Assembly (NCBI GenBank): GCA_052400665.1
Contig: JBQTGK010000001.1
Length of the DNA: 64,000 nt
Reading direction: 5' to 3' (one strand)
From: JBQTGK01 sp052400665
GTDB lineage: Bacteria > Bacteroidota > Bacteroidia > Bacteroidales > Marinifilaceae
Notes under the pieces: model-generated
Told to the model about the DNA's origin: nothing
Database searches by the model: none
What the model saw: the letters and a program-made list of their open reading frames with translations, nothing else
Program-made: the position numbers and the translations under genes
Shown: positions 8,291 through 16,542 of the stretch, in pieces
Position numbering within the stretch: the first letter of the stretch is position 1
Layout of the letters: every line of letters starts with the position of its first letter

Positions 8291-9283
8291 TTAATAATTA
8301 TTTTTCCTATTTGAGATAAATTGAACTTTATCGCGTAAGCGATCGAGGAATGCGGTTGGATTTGCCCTCTTGCACAATTTTGTCATTCTGCTTTCGTAAT
8401 CAGGTATTTTTTTAACTCCTAAAAATTTTGAAAACTCACTTACCAGCACCTTTTTAGATACGGGTGTACTCTTCTCATCGCCAATGGCTTTTGTGAGATC
8501 TAAAGACATTATAAGCTCGAGAAACTCGGCTCTGGATAAGCACCATCTAAGACCTTGTCTTTTATCTTTTTTACGTTTCTTTTTTTTCTGAAGAATAGAC
8601 CGCCGGGAAGCTTCAATACTGGCTTCGAACCACACATTTATTGGCGAGCTGTAAAGGTCGATGGATTTTCCTCTAAATAGCGGAGTAATCTCTTGTCGCT
8701 TGCGTTTTAAAAACTTTATTTTCTCCTCCTGACTGTCTATATCACTTAAGGCTTCTCTGTACTTGCTGAGATAAGGGGCAAACTCAGCCATTACATGCAT
8801 GCATGCATTATCTTTATTTTTTGCTTCTGTAATATTCTCTTTCATTTTTTGTTTGCAGGATTTAGCTATGCTAATACATTGATCTATAATATCCTTTTTA
8901 AGATAAACATAGTCTTTGTGCTGATTTATTTGAGCCTGATTGTAATGAATGTAAGATATATCATTCGACAGATTGTATTCTTCCTTCTTACTATAAATAA
9001 TAGACTCAACCTCGGATGAGCAAATTAAAGCTTTAAGTATTGCTAAACTTGTTAGTAGCATTTCGAAATAAAGCTCCACATCCTTTTGCGAGGAAATCTT
9101 ACGAAGATTGTTGTGTATTTCTGTGTTAAATTCAAGCTGCAAACTTATGAGCTTAGATTTAAAGCTTGTAAAAGATGGACATTCAATAACTTCGAGATTA
9201 CTACCATTCGCTTGTTTTTTTAATGCAAAAACTGCCCTGGAAAGCTCTGCTTTCAGAGCTTCAAAACTCTGATTATTGATCAT
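8291..9283 (-). CDS. Unrecognised helical protein of the integrative element
   Basis: 330 residues, mostly long charged helices, no signal peptide and no membrane segment. A very basic stretch (ILQKKKKRKKDKRQGLRW) lies near residue 235, followed by a C-terminal region (VSKKVLVSEFSKFLGVKK) that looks DNA-binding. The size, position next to the integrase and basic C-terminus recall RteC-like regulators of Bacteroides conjugative elements, but I cannot confirm this by eye. Confidence 0.5.
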   Translation of the reverse strand: MINNQSFEALKAELSRAVFALKKQANGSNLEVIECPSFTSFKSKLISLQLEFNTEIHNNLRKISSQKDVELYFEMLLTSLAILKALICSSEVESIIYSKKEEYNLSNDISYIHYNQAQINQHKDYVYLKKDIIDQCISIAKSCKQKMKENITEAKNKDNACMHVMAEFAPYLSKYREALSDIDSQEEKIKFLKRKRQEITPLFRGKSIDLYSSPINVWFEASIEASRRSILQKKKKRKKDKRQGLRWCLSRAEFLELIMSLDLTKAIGDEKSTPVSKKVLVSEFSKFLGVKKIPDYESRMTKLCKRANPTAFLDRLRDKVQFISNRKNNY

Positions 9284-9410
9284 TGAAATATTTATTTTTA
9301 ATTCACCATTTTCTTGACAGTTACATAATTTAGTAATTTACAATAAAGTATACAAATTTTATTTTTCAGCTAATTCATACATTATCAATAGATTTAACAA
9401 ACAATACCCC

Positions 9411-9491
9411 TAAGATAGTTGAACATAGTTCGATTTAGTTTCTTAATTTAATTGCATAATTATGCAATAAGAAATGAAACAAACTATCTTA
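9411..9491. repeat. Nested 81-bp inverted repeat between the integrase and accessory genes
   Basis: The outer arms TAAGATAGTT (9411-9420) and AACTATCTTA (9482-9491) are exact complements. Inside them a second stem, TTTCTTA...TAAGAAA, surrounds TTGCATAATTATGCAA. The structure lies in a 496-bp gene-free stretch (9284-9779). It could be a recombination, transfer or regulatory site; no T-run suggests a plain terminator. Confidence 0.65.
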
Positions 9492-9779
9492 AGTTCAAGA
9501 TATTTACATCACCCATATTACTCGAGTCTGCCTGGCTTTCTGCTAGCATTTTTTTGTTAAAACTTACGCTTTTTTATTGCATCCTGACATGGATCTTAAA
9601 CAGGAAATTGGAAATTTATTGCTGATTAAAAACTGGAGTCTCTATTGGTTTCTTCTTGTGTGGAAAATTGAAATCTCCTTTAATTTCCCCAAAGGGTTTT
9701 TATGAAGTTTATCTTCAACATTTCATCTGACATATTTGAATTCATTTTGTCGTAAATAAGATGAAAATTTGTAACAGAT

Positions 9780-10982
9780 TTAAAGCACGATAAGCTTATT
9801 GGCTTCGTCCAAAACTTCATTCTCAAAACTATCGAGATAAATCTGAGTTGTTTTTTCTGTTGTATGTCCAAGGCCTTCGGAAATTACAGCTGTTGGTATT
9901 CCGGAACGTTTTGCAATGGTCGCCCATGAATGTCTTGCGACGTATGAGGTTAATGGCAATGACAGATCCAATTTCTTCTGAATTTCTTTTAATCTTTTAT
10001 TCTGATTTCGCATTTGGGATAAATACAAATCGTAAATACTTGGATGATTCTTGTCTAAAATTGGAAATACAAATTCGTCCTTTTCTTCCAAAGTTGAGTA
10101 TTTATTGATAATCTCCATGGCAGGCTCCACAATGGCCATATTGTATACTTGTGTTGTTTTTTGCCTGGAATAGTTCAGTCGACCTTTATAAATATCTTTC
10201 ACTTTGAGATAGGCAATATCAACAAATGCCATTCCCATACAATAAAAGCTAAACATGAATAAATCCCTGGCTCTTTTCTGTGCTGGCTTTTTATCCAAAT
10301 TAATATCTCGTATTTGAATAATTTCATCTTTAGAAAGGGCTCTTTTTGCAGTCTTCTCTGTTTTTATTTTAATATTTTCAAAAGGATATAAATCTTTTCT
10401 GGCAACACCCTCTTTGATCGCTCTATTATATATGGCCCGGAGCGTTTTCAACTGATGAGCTACTCCATTAATACCATTCCCTTTTCGATAAAGTGAAGCC
10501 TCAAATTTTTTTACCAGTGAATAAGTAATTTCATCAAAACTGATATCCTTCCCCTTAATAAATTTAGAAAAAACATTCAAATTACTTTGGTAAACACGAG
10601 CATTACCATCTTTACCAAGTTCCTTTAATTGCTTTATTACCCGCTCTGTGAAGGAAATGTAATTTGAAGAAGTAACTCCCTTTAATTTTTCGATAACATT
10701 GTCTGAGGTATATGTCTTTTCATTTTTTTCAAAATCAAGAATTATACTTTTAGCCCTTACTTGCATTGAATGGAAATGCATATTCATTTCCTGCACAAAT
10801 CTCTTTTGAGATTTATCAATAGATTTAATCTCTTTATTAATTTCATCCCATCTATCTTCAGTTGTTGAATGATTCAAAGAAAAAATACGTCGTACTCTTT
10901 TATGAATTATTTGAAGAACAATTGGAGAAGTTCCATCTTCAAAAACTTTGTGTTTGAAAAATATAATTTTTACTGATGCCAT
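9780..10982 (-). CDS. Tyrosine recombinase / integrase (Bacteroidetes mobile element type)
   Basis: 400 residues. The N-terminal arm-binding domain and SAM-like core-binding domain (about 105-200) are followed by the catalytic domain. Visible active-site positions are Lys275, Arg350 (in TSYVARHSWAT), His373 (GLGHTTEKT) and the nucleophile Tyr382 (TQIYLDSF). The box I region reads FYCMGMAFVDIAYL, with no arginine at the usual place, as known for IntDOT-like enzymes. It integrates or excises the element. A tRNA-Pro 3' half lies 175 bp upstream of the start, consistent with an att site beside it. Its last 34 codons and about 95 bp downstream are repeated at 35089-35285. Confidence 0.9.
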   Translation of the reverse strand: MASVKIIFFKHKVFEDGTSPIVLQIIHKRVRRIFSLNHSTTEDRWDEINKEIKSIDKSQKRFVQEMNMHFHSMQVRAKSIILDFEKNEKTYTSDNVIEKLKGVTSSNYISFTERVIKQLKELGKDGNARVYQSNLNVFSKFIKGKDISFDEITYSLVKKFEASLYRKGNGINGVAHQLKTLRAIYNRAIKEGVARKDLYPFENIKIKTEKTAKRALSKDEIIQIRDINLDKKPAQKRARDLFMFSFYCMGMAFVDIAYLKVKDIYKGRLNYSRQKTTQVYNMAIVEPAMEIINKYSTLEEKDEFVFPILDKNHPSIYDLYLSQMRNQNKRLKEIQKKLDLSLPLTSYVARHSWATIAKRSGIPTAVISEGLGHTTEKTTQIYLDSFENEVLDEANKLIVL

Positions 10983-11157
10983 AACTTATGAAATTCTTCT
11001 AGTTGCAACATGGTTGCAACATTTATCTCACAAATATACATTTTATTTCTTTAGTAAAGCAAATAATAAAGCAACATAACGCATACAAAAGACTGATAGT
11101 TAGACGACAATACACTTCAATAAAATAAACCTCGCAAAAGTAAAAACTATAAATACA

Positions 11158-11203
11158 AGGCCTGGGGGGCGTGGGGTCGGAAGTTCGAATCTTCTCGCCC
11201 CGA
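11158..11203 (+). other. Probable attachment site: 3' half of tRNA-Pro(GGG)
   Basis: From 11162 the sequence reads as a tRNA from the anticodon loop on: CTGGGGG (anticodon GGG), GCGTG, variable GGGTC, T-stem GGAAG, loop TTCGAAT, CTTCT, acceptor strand CGCCCCG and discriminator A at 11203. The matching 5' half (acceptor CGGGGCG, D-arm) is absent upstream. Integrases often use such tRNA 3' ends as attB, leaving a full tRNA at one end and a 3' fragment at the other. With the tRNA on the plus strand, the element should lie to the left, and the intact gene beyond the left edge. Confidence 0.65.
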
Positions 11204-11214
11204 CTAGTAAAATC

Positions 11215-11246
11215 AAGGCTTTCAGAAATGAAAGCCTTTTTTAAAT
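11215..11246 (+). terminator. Terminator following the tRNA fragment
   Basis: AAGGCTTTC, a six-base loop, GAAAGCCTT and a T-run form a strong intrinsic terminator on the plus strand 11 bp after the tRNA fragment. It is probably the original tRNA terminator. Confidence 0.8.
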
Positions 11247-11356
11247 CTTCATAGTTTAAATATAGTTTAAACCTTTTTTGCTTTTTTAAACTAGCAAAAT
11301 AAAAAGCTGCCACGAAATTTTCGAGACAGCTTACAGAAAAATTTTCTTTCAAAAGA

Positions 11357-11980
11357 TTAGGTCAGCATAATCGTTTCGTGCAAATCAGAAGAAAACTCAC
11401 TTCCATCTGTATCTCCAAAGTATGCATACACATGTAACATACCCAGTTCAAAAGGCAGAGTCACATCTGCTGTTTCGGCAGAACGCAAAGTTCCGGGATG
11501 CAATACCTGCACCTGATCATCTTTCAGAATCAATAAATGCAACTGATCATCAGCCTGGCCAATTCCATTTGCACTTTCATCACTCCAGGAAACAGTAATG
11601 CCGGAACTCACTTCGGCATCATTCACGATACTCAAATTACCCGGCAGAGCCAAGGAACCTACCGTAGCTTTAAAATCTTCGAAATTAGTTAGTTAACCGC
11701 CTTCATCGAAAGCAGCAAGATTGGTTTTCACAAACAAATTGTAACCGGTTATTTTCCCGGCTGACAGATTCCATACCGGACGAATCAAACTTGCCAATAG
11801 CGAAGATGCCATTTTGACAACAGACTTAAAGCGACTGCGCTGCACCTGTTGTCTCTCGGTATTGGAGGTGTTAGGACCTGGAAGTGATTTAATGTAATTC
11901 ACTCCTTTCCAACTGGAACCCACAATGGCTCCAACTTTTCCTGAGAATGGGCCCAGGATCCCTTGAGTGTATTTTCCCAT
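11357..11980 (-). pseudogene. DUF6266 family protein, split by an in-frame stop
   Basis: Two frames, 11693-11980 and 11357-11692, are in the same phase and separated only by a TAA at 11693-11695. The first part (GILGPFSGKVGAIVGSSWKG) is the start of DUF6266 proteins of Bacteroidota. The second (LALPGNLSIVNDAEV...GITVSWSD) is its usual C-terminal half. Joined they make about 207 residues, the family's normal size. The second half has only a TTG start (11651-11653). The stop lies in a TAACTAACTAAT string, so replication slippage may have created it. DUF6266 function is unknown. Confidence 0.7.
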
Positions 11981-12044
11981 GATGTTTAAAATTAGGAGTT
12001 AGTAATTAATAGTTATTTAACATAGAATTGAGACAGATACGGAC

Positions 12045-12182
12045 TTAATTCCCAGCAGGTTCAGACCGTTTTTTTCGTCTCTCTTCTCGTCTTTTCCACC
12101 TGCGTTTGAGCAGTGCGATAATTACAGTAGAAATTGTTCCTCCTATAAGCGAAACAATAGCTTCCAAACTATCAATGGGCAA
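12045..12182 (-). CDS. Possible small membrane peptide with basic tail
   Basis: From a TTG at 12180-12182 a frame of 45 codons encodes LPIDSLEAIVSLIGGTISTV, then IIALLKRRWKRREERRKK: one hydrophobic helix with a strongly basic C-terminus. No ATG is available and the start region overlaps the direct repeat at 12179-12245, so the true start is unclear. It sits upstream of the DUF6266 gene. Low confidence. Confidence 0.3.
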   Translation of the reverse strand: MPIDSLEAIVSLIGGTISTVIIALLKRRWKRREERRKKRSEPAGN

Positions 12183-12245
12183 AAGGATTTTGGAACCCCG
12201 GGCGAAATTTTTGCCAAAACCCGAGGAGGGAACGCCTTATTTCCT
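12179..12245. repeat. 67-bp direct repeat, copy 1 (partner at 14329-14395)
   Basis: The stretch beginning GCAAAAGGATTTTGGAACCC and ending GGGAACGCCTTATTTCCT matches 14329-14395 with a single mismatch (12200 G against 14350 T). The offset is 2150 bp. The copies flank the HipBST-like operon. The hipT stop codon lies at the end of this copy. Confidence 0.9.
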
Positions 12246-13197
12246 ATTCAATTTTTAAGTCCAGGCGCTTTGCACGATCTTTAATTAAATCGACATAGGC
12301 TTTTTTCATTTCTGAGGGAAGGAAACTGATTTCAATAATTGTAAACCAGGATGAGATAGTTTTTTCGAATTTTACAAAAGTATTGTTTTGGGTTTTCTCA
12401 GGAATCTCGAAAAGATTGAATGCTGAAATAAAATCTTTGCGCTTTATTTTTTTCTTTTTTGCATTCAATGTTAAGGCTAAATCTTCATCGTCTTCCTCCA
12501 TTACCAATTTCGTTGAAAGCATATCGTAAGCCGGTGTTAACACATATCCCAAAACAGGATTATTAATTAGGGAGAAATTTTTTAAATGCATATCGGCATT
12601 GCCTGTTAAAAATGAAAACAGAAGCTGCTCAAAGAAATTGATGAGATCCAAACCTGGGTTGGCAGAATATTTTTGAATGGCTTTTCCAATTTGCTCATAG
12701 GATCCACGGTATTTGAATTCTGTTAACCTTTCGGTGAGCTGACACATATCTTCCATGTGAATTTTATTGCCTTCTGTCCGATCGATTCGTTTTGTAATGT
12801 AAGCAAGTTTGCCATTATTCAATCGGATTAATGAATGTGGAACGGTATCAATCTTAGATAATGTTGCCAAATTCATGGTAAGATCTTCCAGCTCAGGCAA
12901 GGATGGAAATTGTTTTGTTGGTGGCTTTAAGATGTATCCTCCCCATAGACCAACAATTGTAAAACGTCTTCCTTTCTGATCGTCGGGATTCTTGGCAATT
13001 TCCAAAGAAAGTTTTGGCTGCACACCTGTTACGGCAATCTGACTTTTAATTACCTGATCGGCTAATTCCAGCATTTGATCTTCGGAGTAATCGAGTACCG
13101 GAACATTTTTAGTATTGAATATTTTCTTACAACAAGCTGGATGAAAATCGATTTGATTCTCTTTTAGTGGCTTGTAACAATATAGACAATTGTTCAT
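12244..13197 (-). CDS. hipT: HipT-like Ser/Thr kinase toxin (short HipA)
   Basis: 317 residues, shorter than full HipA (about 440) because the N-terminal subdomain is encoded separately upstream. A CxxC...HxxCC zinc-ribbon-like start (residues 4-23) precedes the kinase. Visible elements are the G-loop TGVQPKLSL (57-65), Lys91 (ILKPP), the catalytic loop GNADMHLKN with Asp202 and Asn207, and the metal-binding Asp225 in PAYDML. HipA/HipT kinases phosphorylate aminoacyl-tRNA synthetases and cause growth arrest. All catalytic residues are intact. It is the third gene of an operon after HipB- and HipS-like genes. Substrate is not determined. Confidence 0.85.
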   Translation of the reverse strand: MNNCLYCYKPLKENQIDFHPACCKKIFNTKNVPVLDYSEDQMLELADQVIKSQIAVTGVQPKLSLEIAKNPDDQKGRRFTIVGLWGGYILKPPTKQFPSLPELEDLTMNLATLSKIDTVPHSLIRLNNGKLAYITKRIDRTEGNKIHMEDMCQLTERLTEFKYRGSYEQIGKAIQKYSANPGLDLINFFEQLLFSFLTGNADMHLKNFSLINNPVLGYVLTPAYDMLSTKLVMEEDDEDLALTLNAKKKKIKRKDFISAFNLFEIPEKTQNNTFVKFEKTISSWFTIIEISFLPSEMKKAYVDLIKDRAKRLDLKIE

Positions 13198-13223
13198 TTA
13201 CATGAGATTTGAGAAATGAGATA

Positions 13224-13538
13224 TTAGAAAGTAATTATACTAACTGCACCGATACAATCTTTGCAGCAAGCCATTAAGAGCCCCATTCGATCCGTTTCGC
13301 GAAGTTTCCAGTTTTTCTCTGCAATATCAAGTAACCATCCTTCGGGAATCAATCCATCGAAAAATGGAAACATGGTTGCGCTTTTGTATAATTTTTCGCT
13401 TAAAGGCAAGGTGAGGCTGACTGATTTCGGATTATCAGACTTTAAATAATCCTCCTCATAAGAAAAGATAAATCCTTCCTCGTTTTCTGCAATGGTTCCT
13501 GCCCATTGATTATGCATGTACACTTTTGCTTTTCGCAT
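13224..13538 (-). CDS. hipS: HipS-like small protein (HipA N-terminal subdomain 1)
   Basis: 104 residues. It matches the N-terminal subdomain of HipA (Couple_hipA): VYMHNQWAGTIAENEEGFIF, then SVSLTLPLSE and FPFFDGLIPEGWLL. In HipBST systems this separate protein, HipS, is the antitoxin that binds and inhibits the HipT kinase. It lies 3 bp after hipB and 26 bp before hipT, so coupled translation is likely. The alternative that this is a HipA gene broken by a frameshift is less likely, because each part has its own start and a normal HipBST size. Confidence 0.82.
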   Translation of the reverse strand: MRKAKVYMHNQWAGTIAENEEGFIFSYEEDYLKSDNPKSVSLTLPLSEKLYKSATMFPFFDGLIPEGWLLDIAEKNWKLRETDRMGLLMACCKDCIGAVSIITF

Positions 13539-13541
13539 GAC

Positions 13542-13745
13542 TTAGAACTTTTTATTTACAGATACCGGTCCCAACTCCTGGCCAAACAGATTTAAAACCT
13601 GGTTAACTTTGTCCATTCTCAAAGTGAGCTTGCCTTGTTCCAAATCGCGTATGAATCGGATTCCAACCCCAGCTTTATCGGCTAAATCCTGCTGAGTTAG
13701 ATTTAGTAATTTTCGTTTTTCTTTTATGAATTTAGGTAATGACAT
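13542..13745 (-). CDS. hipB: HipB-like Xre family antitoxin/repressor
   Basis: 67 residues, essentially one HTH_3 domain: FIKEKRKLLNLTQQDLADKA then GVGIRFIRDLEQGK. HipB proteins bind promoter operators as dimers and repress the operon. Three palindromes that fit this role lie directly upstream (13766-13864). First gene of the HipBST-like operon. Confidence 0.88.
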   Translation of the reverse strand: MSLPKFIKEKRKLLNLTQQDLADKAGVGIRFIRDLEQGKLTLRMDKVNQVLNLFGQELGPVSVNKKF

Positions 13746-13765
13746 GTGCGAAATATTTATACAAC

Positions 13766-13864
13766 TATACCTTATCGGGTATAAATATACGATATTTTGC
13801 CTAATTATACCTGTTCGGGTATAAAATATTGTTTTCAGGTGTAGATTATACCTTTTCGGGTATA
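13766..13864. promoter_or_regulatory. Three HipB-type operator palindromes (TATACC-N5-GGGTATA)
   Basis: The sites are 13766-13783 (TATACCTTATCGGGTATA), 13806-13823 (centre TGTTC) and 13847-13864 (centre TTTTC). Starts are 40 and 41 bp apart, close to four helical turns, so dimers would sit on one face of the DNA. They occupy the promoter region just upstream of hipB. HipB autoregulation through multiple operators is known in the family. Confidence 0.85.
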
Positions 13865-14090
13865 GTTTAGTTTTTTAATGCTATTACTTAAAACAAAAGG
13901 AAGATTTGAATATTATTGATACCCTCACTAGAAGTGAGAACATGAAAATTAAATTCTGATAGTTCAAAATATGCTATTAGGTTGAAATACAGAATCCTGT
14001 CAGGAGATTGCTACCTGATAAGATTTTTTGTCAGTGACCAGACTTGGAGTTAGAGAACATCGAGGTTTAAATGTAAATAAACTATTGTTT

Positions 14091-14230
14091 TTATGAAAAC
14101 TATAGTGTGTTAATATTATAGCATACGACCCCTTGTATTGTTGAATAATTAGCTCGATAAGCCATACTATTCAAATTTGAGTTTTGTTGTAGAATTATTC
14201 AGAGCCTCAACCGAAGTGAGGATCTGAACT
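14091..14230. repeat. Divergent copy of the long dispersed repeat (family of 42019, 48021 and 59953)
   Basis: Words such as ATGAAAACTATAGTGTGTTA, TATAGCATACGACCCC and TTCAGAGCCTCAACCGAAGT align with the three long repeats in the cassette region, at much lower identity. It lies in the gene-free stretch 13865-14531 behind the HipBST promoter. Confidence 0.6.
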
Positions 14231-14328
14231 ATTACTAGTGGTGTAGCAATTTTGTGACAAATGCCTTTTACCCATGAAGACCCTTTACTAGAAGAAGGAC
14301 TGCCCGTATTGAAAAACCAGCGAAATGA

Positions 14329-14395
14329 GCAAAAGGATTTTGGAACCCCTGGCGAAATTTTTGCCAAAACCCGAGGAGGGAACGCCTTATTTCCT
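14329..14395. repeat. 67-bp direct repeat, copy 2
   Basis: Same sequence as 12179-12245 apart from one base. This copy has no gene at its end. The pair may mark a past insertion or duplication event around the HipBST block. Confidence 0.9.
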
Positions 14396-14531
14396 GTTTA
14401 TTTTTTCCAATATAGAAATTCTGAACTCATAACTCATAAATTACAAATTGATGGGAAACACTTATAGTAATTCTGCATGCGCAGAACAAGAAATGAAAAC
14501 TCACGCTATAGTTGAAAGTTCTTAGAATAAA

Positions 14532-15263
14532 TTAGTCAAATATTCTCTCTTTCCCCAATATATCGTTGATATCTTCAATGTGCTTTTCTTGAATATCTAT
14601 ATTTTCTCCGTTCTTTACGGCTTGCTTTAAAATATTTACTACTTCCCTCTTATTTGTATAAGGAGCGGGATCGTTTTCTTTTCGGATCAATTTTAATACC
14701 TCAAAGATGCGGGATGATTTTACAATATATGTTCCTTTGGGGACGTAATTAATTTCTTTTAATTCACAATCTCCATAAAAAACAATTATAGAATAAAAGG
14801 GAATATTTCTAAATTGCTTCAGCTTTTGTCTTAAGGTTCTTATGTGATTTGCATTTTGCTTGATGGGATTGTAGAAACGATACTTACGCTTACCATGCGC
14901 CATAACTTTAGTCCAATGCGAATAATTACCATTCCCAAAAATCCACCCATTGTAATCTTTTACTTCAAATACTATTATGCCCTCTGTAGTAGCCAAAACA
15001 ACATCAATTTGAGCAAACTTATCATCCTTTCTTTTTATACATAAATCGTGAAATATGGTTTGTGAAGGTATTCCAAGTTTTAATAATTTTAAAACTAAAT
15101 CACGTTCTGATTTTGTTCCACTATCTAAAGAAGTTACTGTTCTAAGTAATTTTCTATTACTAATCTTAGTGTATATAGGAAATAAAATCAGAAGGATAAT
15201 TATACCAATAATTACCTCTGAAATAAGATTAGTATTTGTGCTAAAATATATGAAAACACTCAT
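14532..15263 (-). CDS. Membrane-anchored NERD domain (nuclease-related) protein
   Basis: 243 residues. One transmembrane helix (about 13-31, EVIIGIIILLILFPIY) is followed by a cytoplasmic NERD domain. SGTKSERDLVLKLL carries the conserved glutamate, and QIDVVLATTEGIIVFEVKDY gives Asp87, Glu100 and Lys102, a PD-(D/E)xK-like set. NERD domains are inferred nucleases, often found in defence or DNA-processing contexts. It stands alone between the HipBST operon and the methyltransferase-HIT/HNH pair, on the same strand. Confidence 0.8.
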   Translation of the reverse strand: MSVFIYFSTNTNLISEVIIGIIILLILFPIYTKISNRKLLRTVTSLDSGTKSERDLVLKLLKLGIPSQTIFHDLCIKRKDDKFAQIDVVLATTEGIIVFEVKDYNGWIFGNGNYSHWTKVMAHGKRKYRFYNPIKQNANHIRTLRQKLKQFRNIPFYSIIVFYGDCELKEINYVPKGTYIVKSSRIFEVLKLIRKENDPAPYTNKREVVNILKQAVKNGENIDIQEKHIEDINDILGKERIFD

Positions 15264-15519
15264 TTTAAAACCTTCAATGTATAAATTACTTACACTATAT
15301 ATATTATCCTTATATATTGTATAATACCAAGTTAAGTTTTGTTTTTTATAGCGACAAGAAGTTTTCTAATTTTATTTAATTCTGAATTAGACATATCTGT
15401 TTTACTTCTATTTTGAAATTACTCCTCCACTTCTCTTTCTAAAATAGAAAAAACAAAGAATTAAATAGAAATATAGACTTTACACATTTCAAATTTACGA
15501 AAATTGGTATGTTCAATTT

Positions 15520-15546
15520 GAACTATCTGGTATTTCCGGATAGTTC
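15520..15546. other. Hairpin in a gene-free stretch
   Basis: GAACTATC, an 11-base loop and GATAGTTC form a perfect 8-bp stem. No T-run follows, so a terminator is unlikely. Apart from this I see nothing in 15264-15693. Confidence 0.5.
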
Positions 15547-15693
15547 ATTCTAATACCAAAATTAACAGTATTATAAAATAATGAAATAGCCTAAGAATTG
15601 CCTATCTATAAAATGGTTTGAAATATGGGATTAAATATCTGTAGATTTACCGTAAGGGTAACTACAGAATTGTTCTATGGAATTAAACATACA

Positions 15694-16542
15694 TTAATAT
15701 GAACCCTTATCCGGAATTACATGGCGAACACCTCCTTTGGGATTCGGGGTATCTCCTTTATATCTTGGTATAACATGCACGTGAACATGAAATATCGACT
15801 GGCCGGCTACCTCCCCAATGTTCACTCCTACATTATAACCATCTGGATGAAATTTTTTATCGAGATATTTTTTTATCAGATTCGTTACCTCGCAAATTTC
15901 TTTTTGAACATTCAATTCCAGTTTAAAATAATCGGACTGATGTTTCTTGGGAATAATGAGCACATGACCTTTACTTACTGGATAAGCATCGTATATACAA
16001 TATAGGTTCGGAGATTCTGCTATATAATTTGACTTGTTTGTAGGTTTACAAAAAATACAAGAAGCATCTGATTCTCGATCTACAAATCTTTGCAAAGAGT
16101 AAATTTCACAAAAGTCATTTTTATAAATTGACTTAAATGGTAAATTCACATTTCGCTGATAGGTGGTTTTTTTATGAACTTTATGAGTTCTGTATCCTTC
16201 CCTAACGAGATCACGTCGAACGCAAATGTATGCTACTCCATTTTCTGCAAGGAGTTTAGAAATTCGCATAATTATCCTCAACTCATGTTCTTTTTCTAAA
16301 ACATTAATTACATAATGACAAAGAATTGTATCAAACTTTTCATCAGGAAATTGAGGGTGATAATAAGGATCATATTCTAATGCATTGAACTTTCTTTTTT
16401 TTAACTCCTTAACATCTGTACCGTGTCCACTACCAAAATCGAGAACCTTCCCTTTTATTAAATGATTCCGAAGGAGCCAATTTGTTGGAAAAGACATTTT
16501 ATCGCGTTCCTTAGCAGTTAAATGAAAATGATTAATAGCCAT
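15694..16542 (-). CDS. Fusion of class I SAM methyltransferase and HIT hydrolase
   Basis: 282 residues in two domains. Residues about 1-130 are a compact methyltransferase: motif I VLDFGSGHGTD (33-43), an acidic end of beta-2 (EYDPYY), then FDTILCHYVINVL. Residues about 160-282 are a HIT domain: zinc ligands in CIFC (162-165), VSKGHVLIIPK and the histidine triad FHVHVHVIPR (His252, 254, 256). HIT proteins hydrolyse or transfer nucleotides from adenylated or related substrates. The start codon overlaps the end of the upstream HNH gene by 11 bp, so the two are translationally coupled. Substrates are unknown; a nucleotide-linked defence or repair role is inference. Confidence 0.85.
   Translation of the reverse strand: MAINHFHLTAKERDKMSFPTNWLLRNHLIKGKVLDFGSGHGTDVKELKKRKFNALEYDPYYHPQFPDEKFDTILCHYVINVLEKEHELRIIMRISKLLAENGVAYICVRRDLVREGYRTHKVHKKTTYQRNVNLPFKSIYKNDFCEIYSLQRFVDRESDASCIFCKPTNKSNYIAESPNLYCIYDAYPVSKGHVLIIPKKHQSDYFKLELNVQKEICEVTNLIKKYLDKKFHPDGYNVGVNIGEVAGQSIFHVHVHVIPRYKGDTPNPKGGVRHVIPDKGSY

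Noticed and set aside
9680..9871. 63-codon frame at the end of the integrase, also present at 35046-35273
   Set aside because: It is the antiparallel-phase shadow of the integrase C-terminus and appears twice only because that DNA is duplicated.
9780..10982. Integron integrase driving the cassette region
   Set aside because: The protein is a Bacteroidetes mobile-element integrase, 29 kb from the first palindrome and next to a tRNA att site; no IntI-specific insertion is seen.
13224..13538. HipA gene broken by a frameshift
   Set aside because: The two parts have separate starts, a 26-bp gap and the sizes of HipS and HipT, so a tripartite system is more likely than a lesion.
14167..14467. Opposing 66- and 68-codon frames over the second 67-bp repeat
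   Set aside because: Both read through a non-coding repeat that occurs again at 12179 outside the frame; no conserved pattern.
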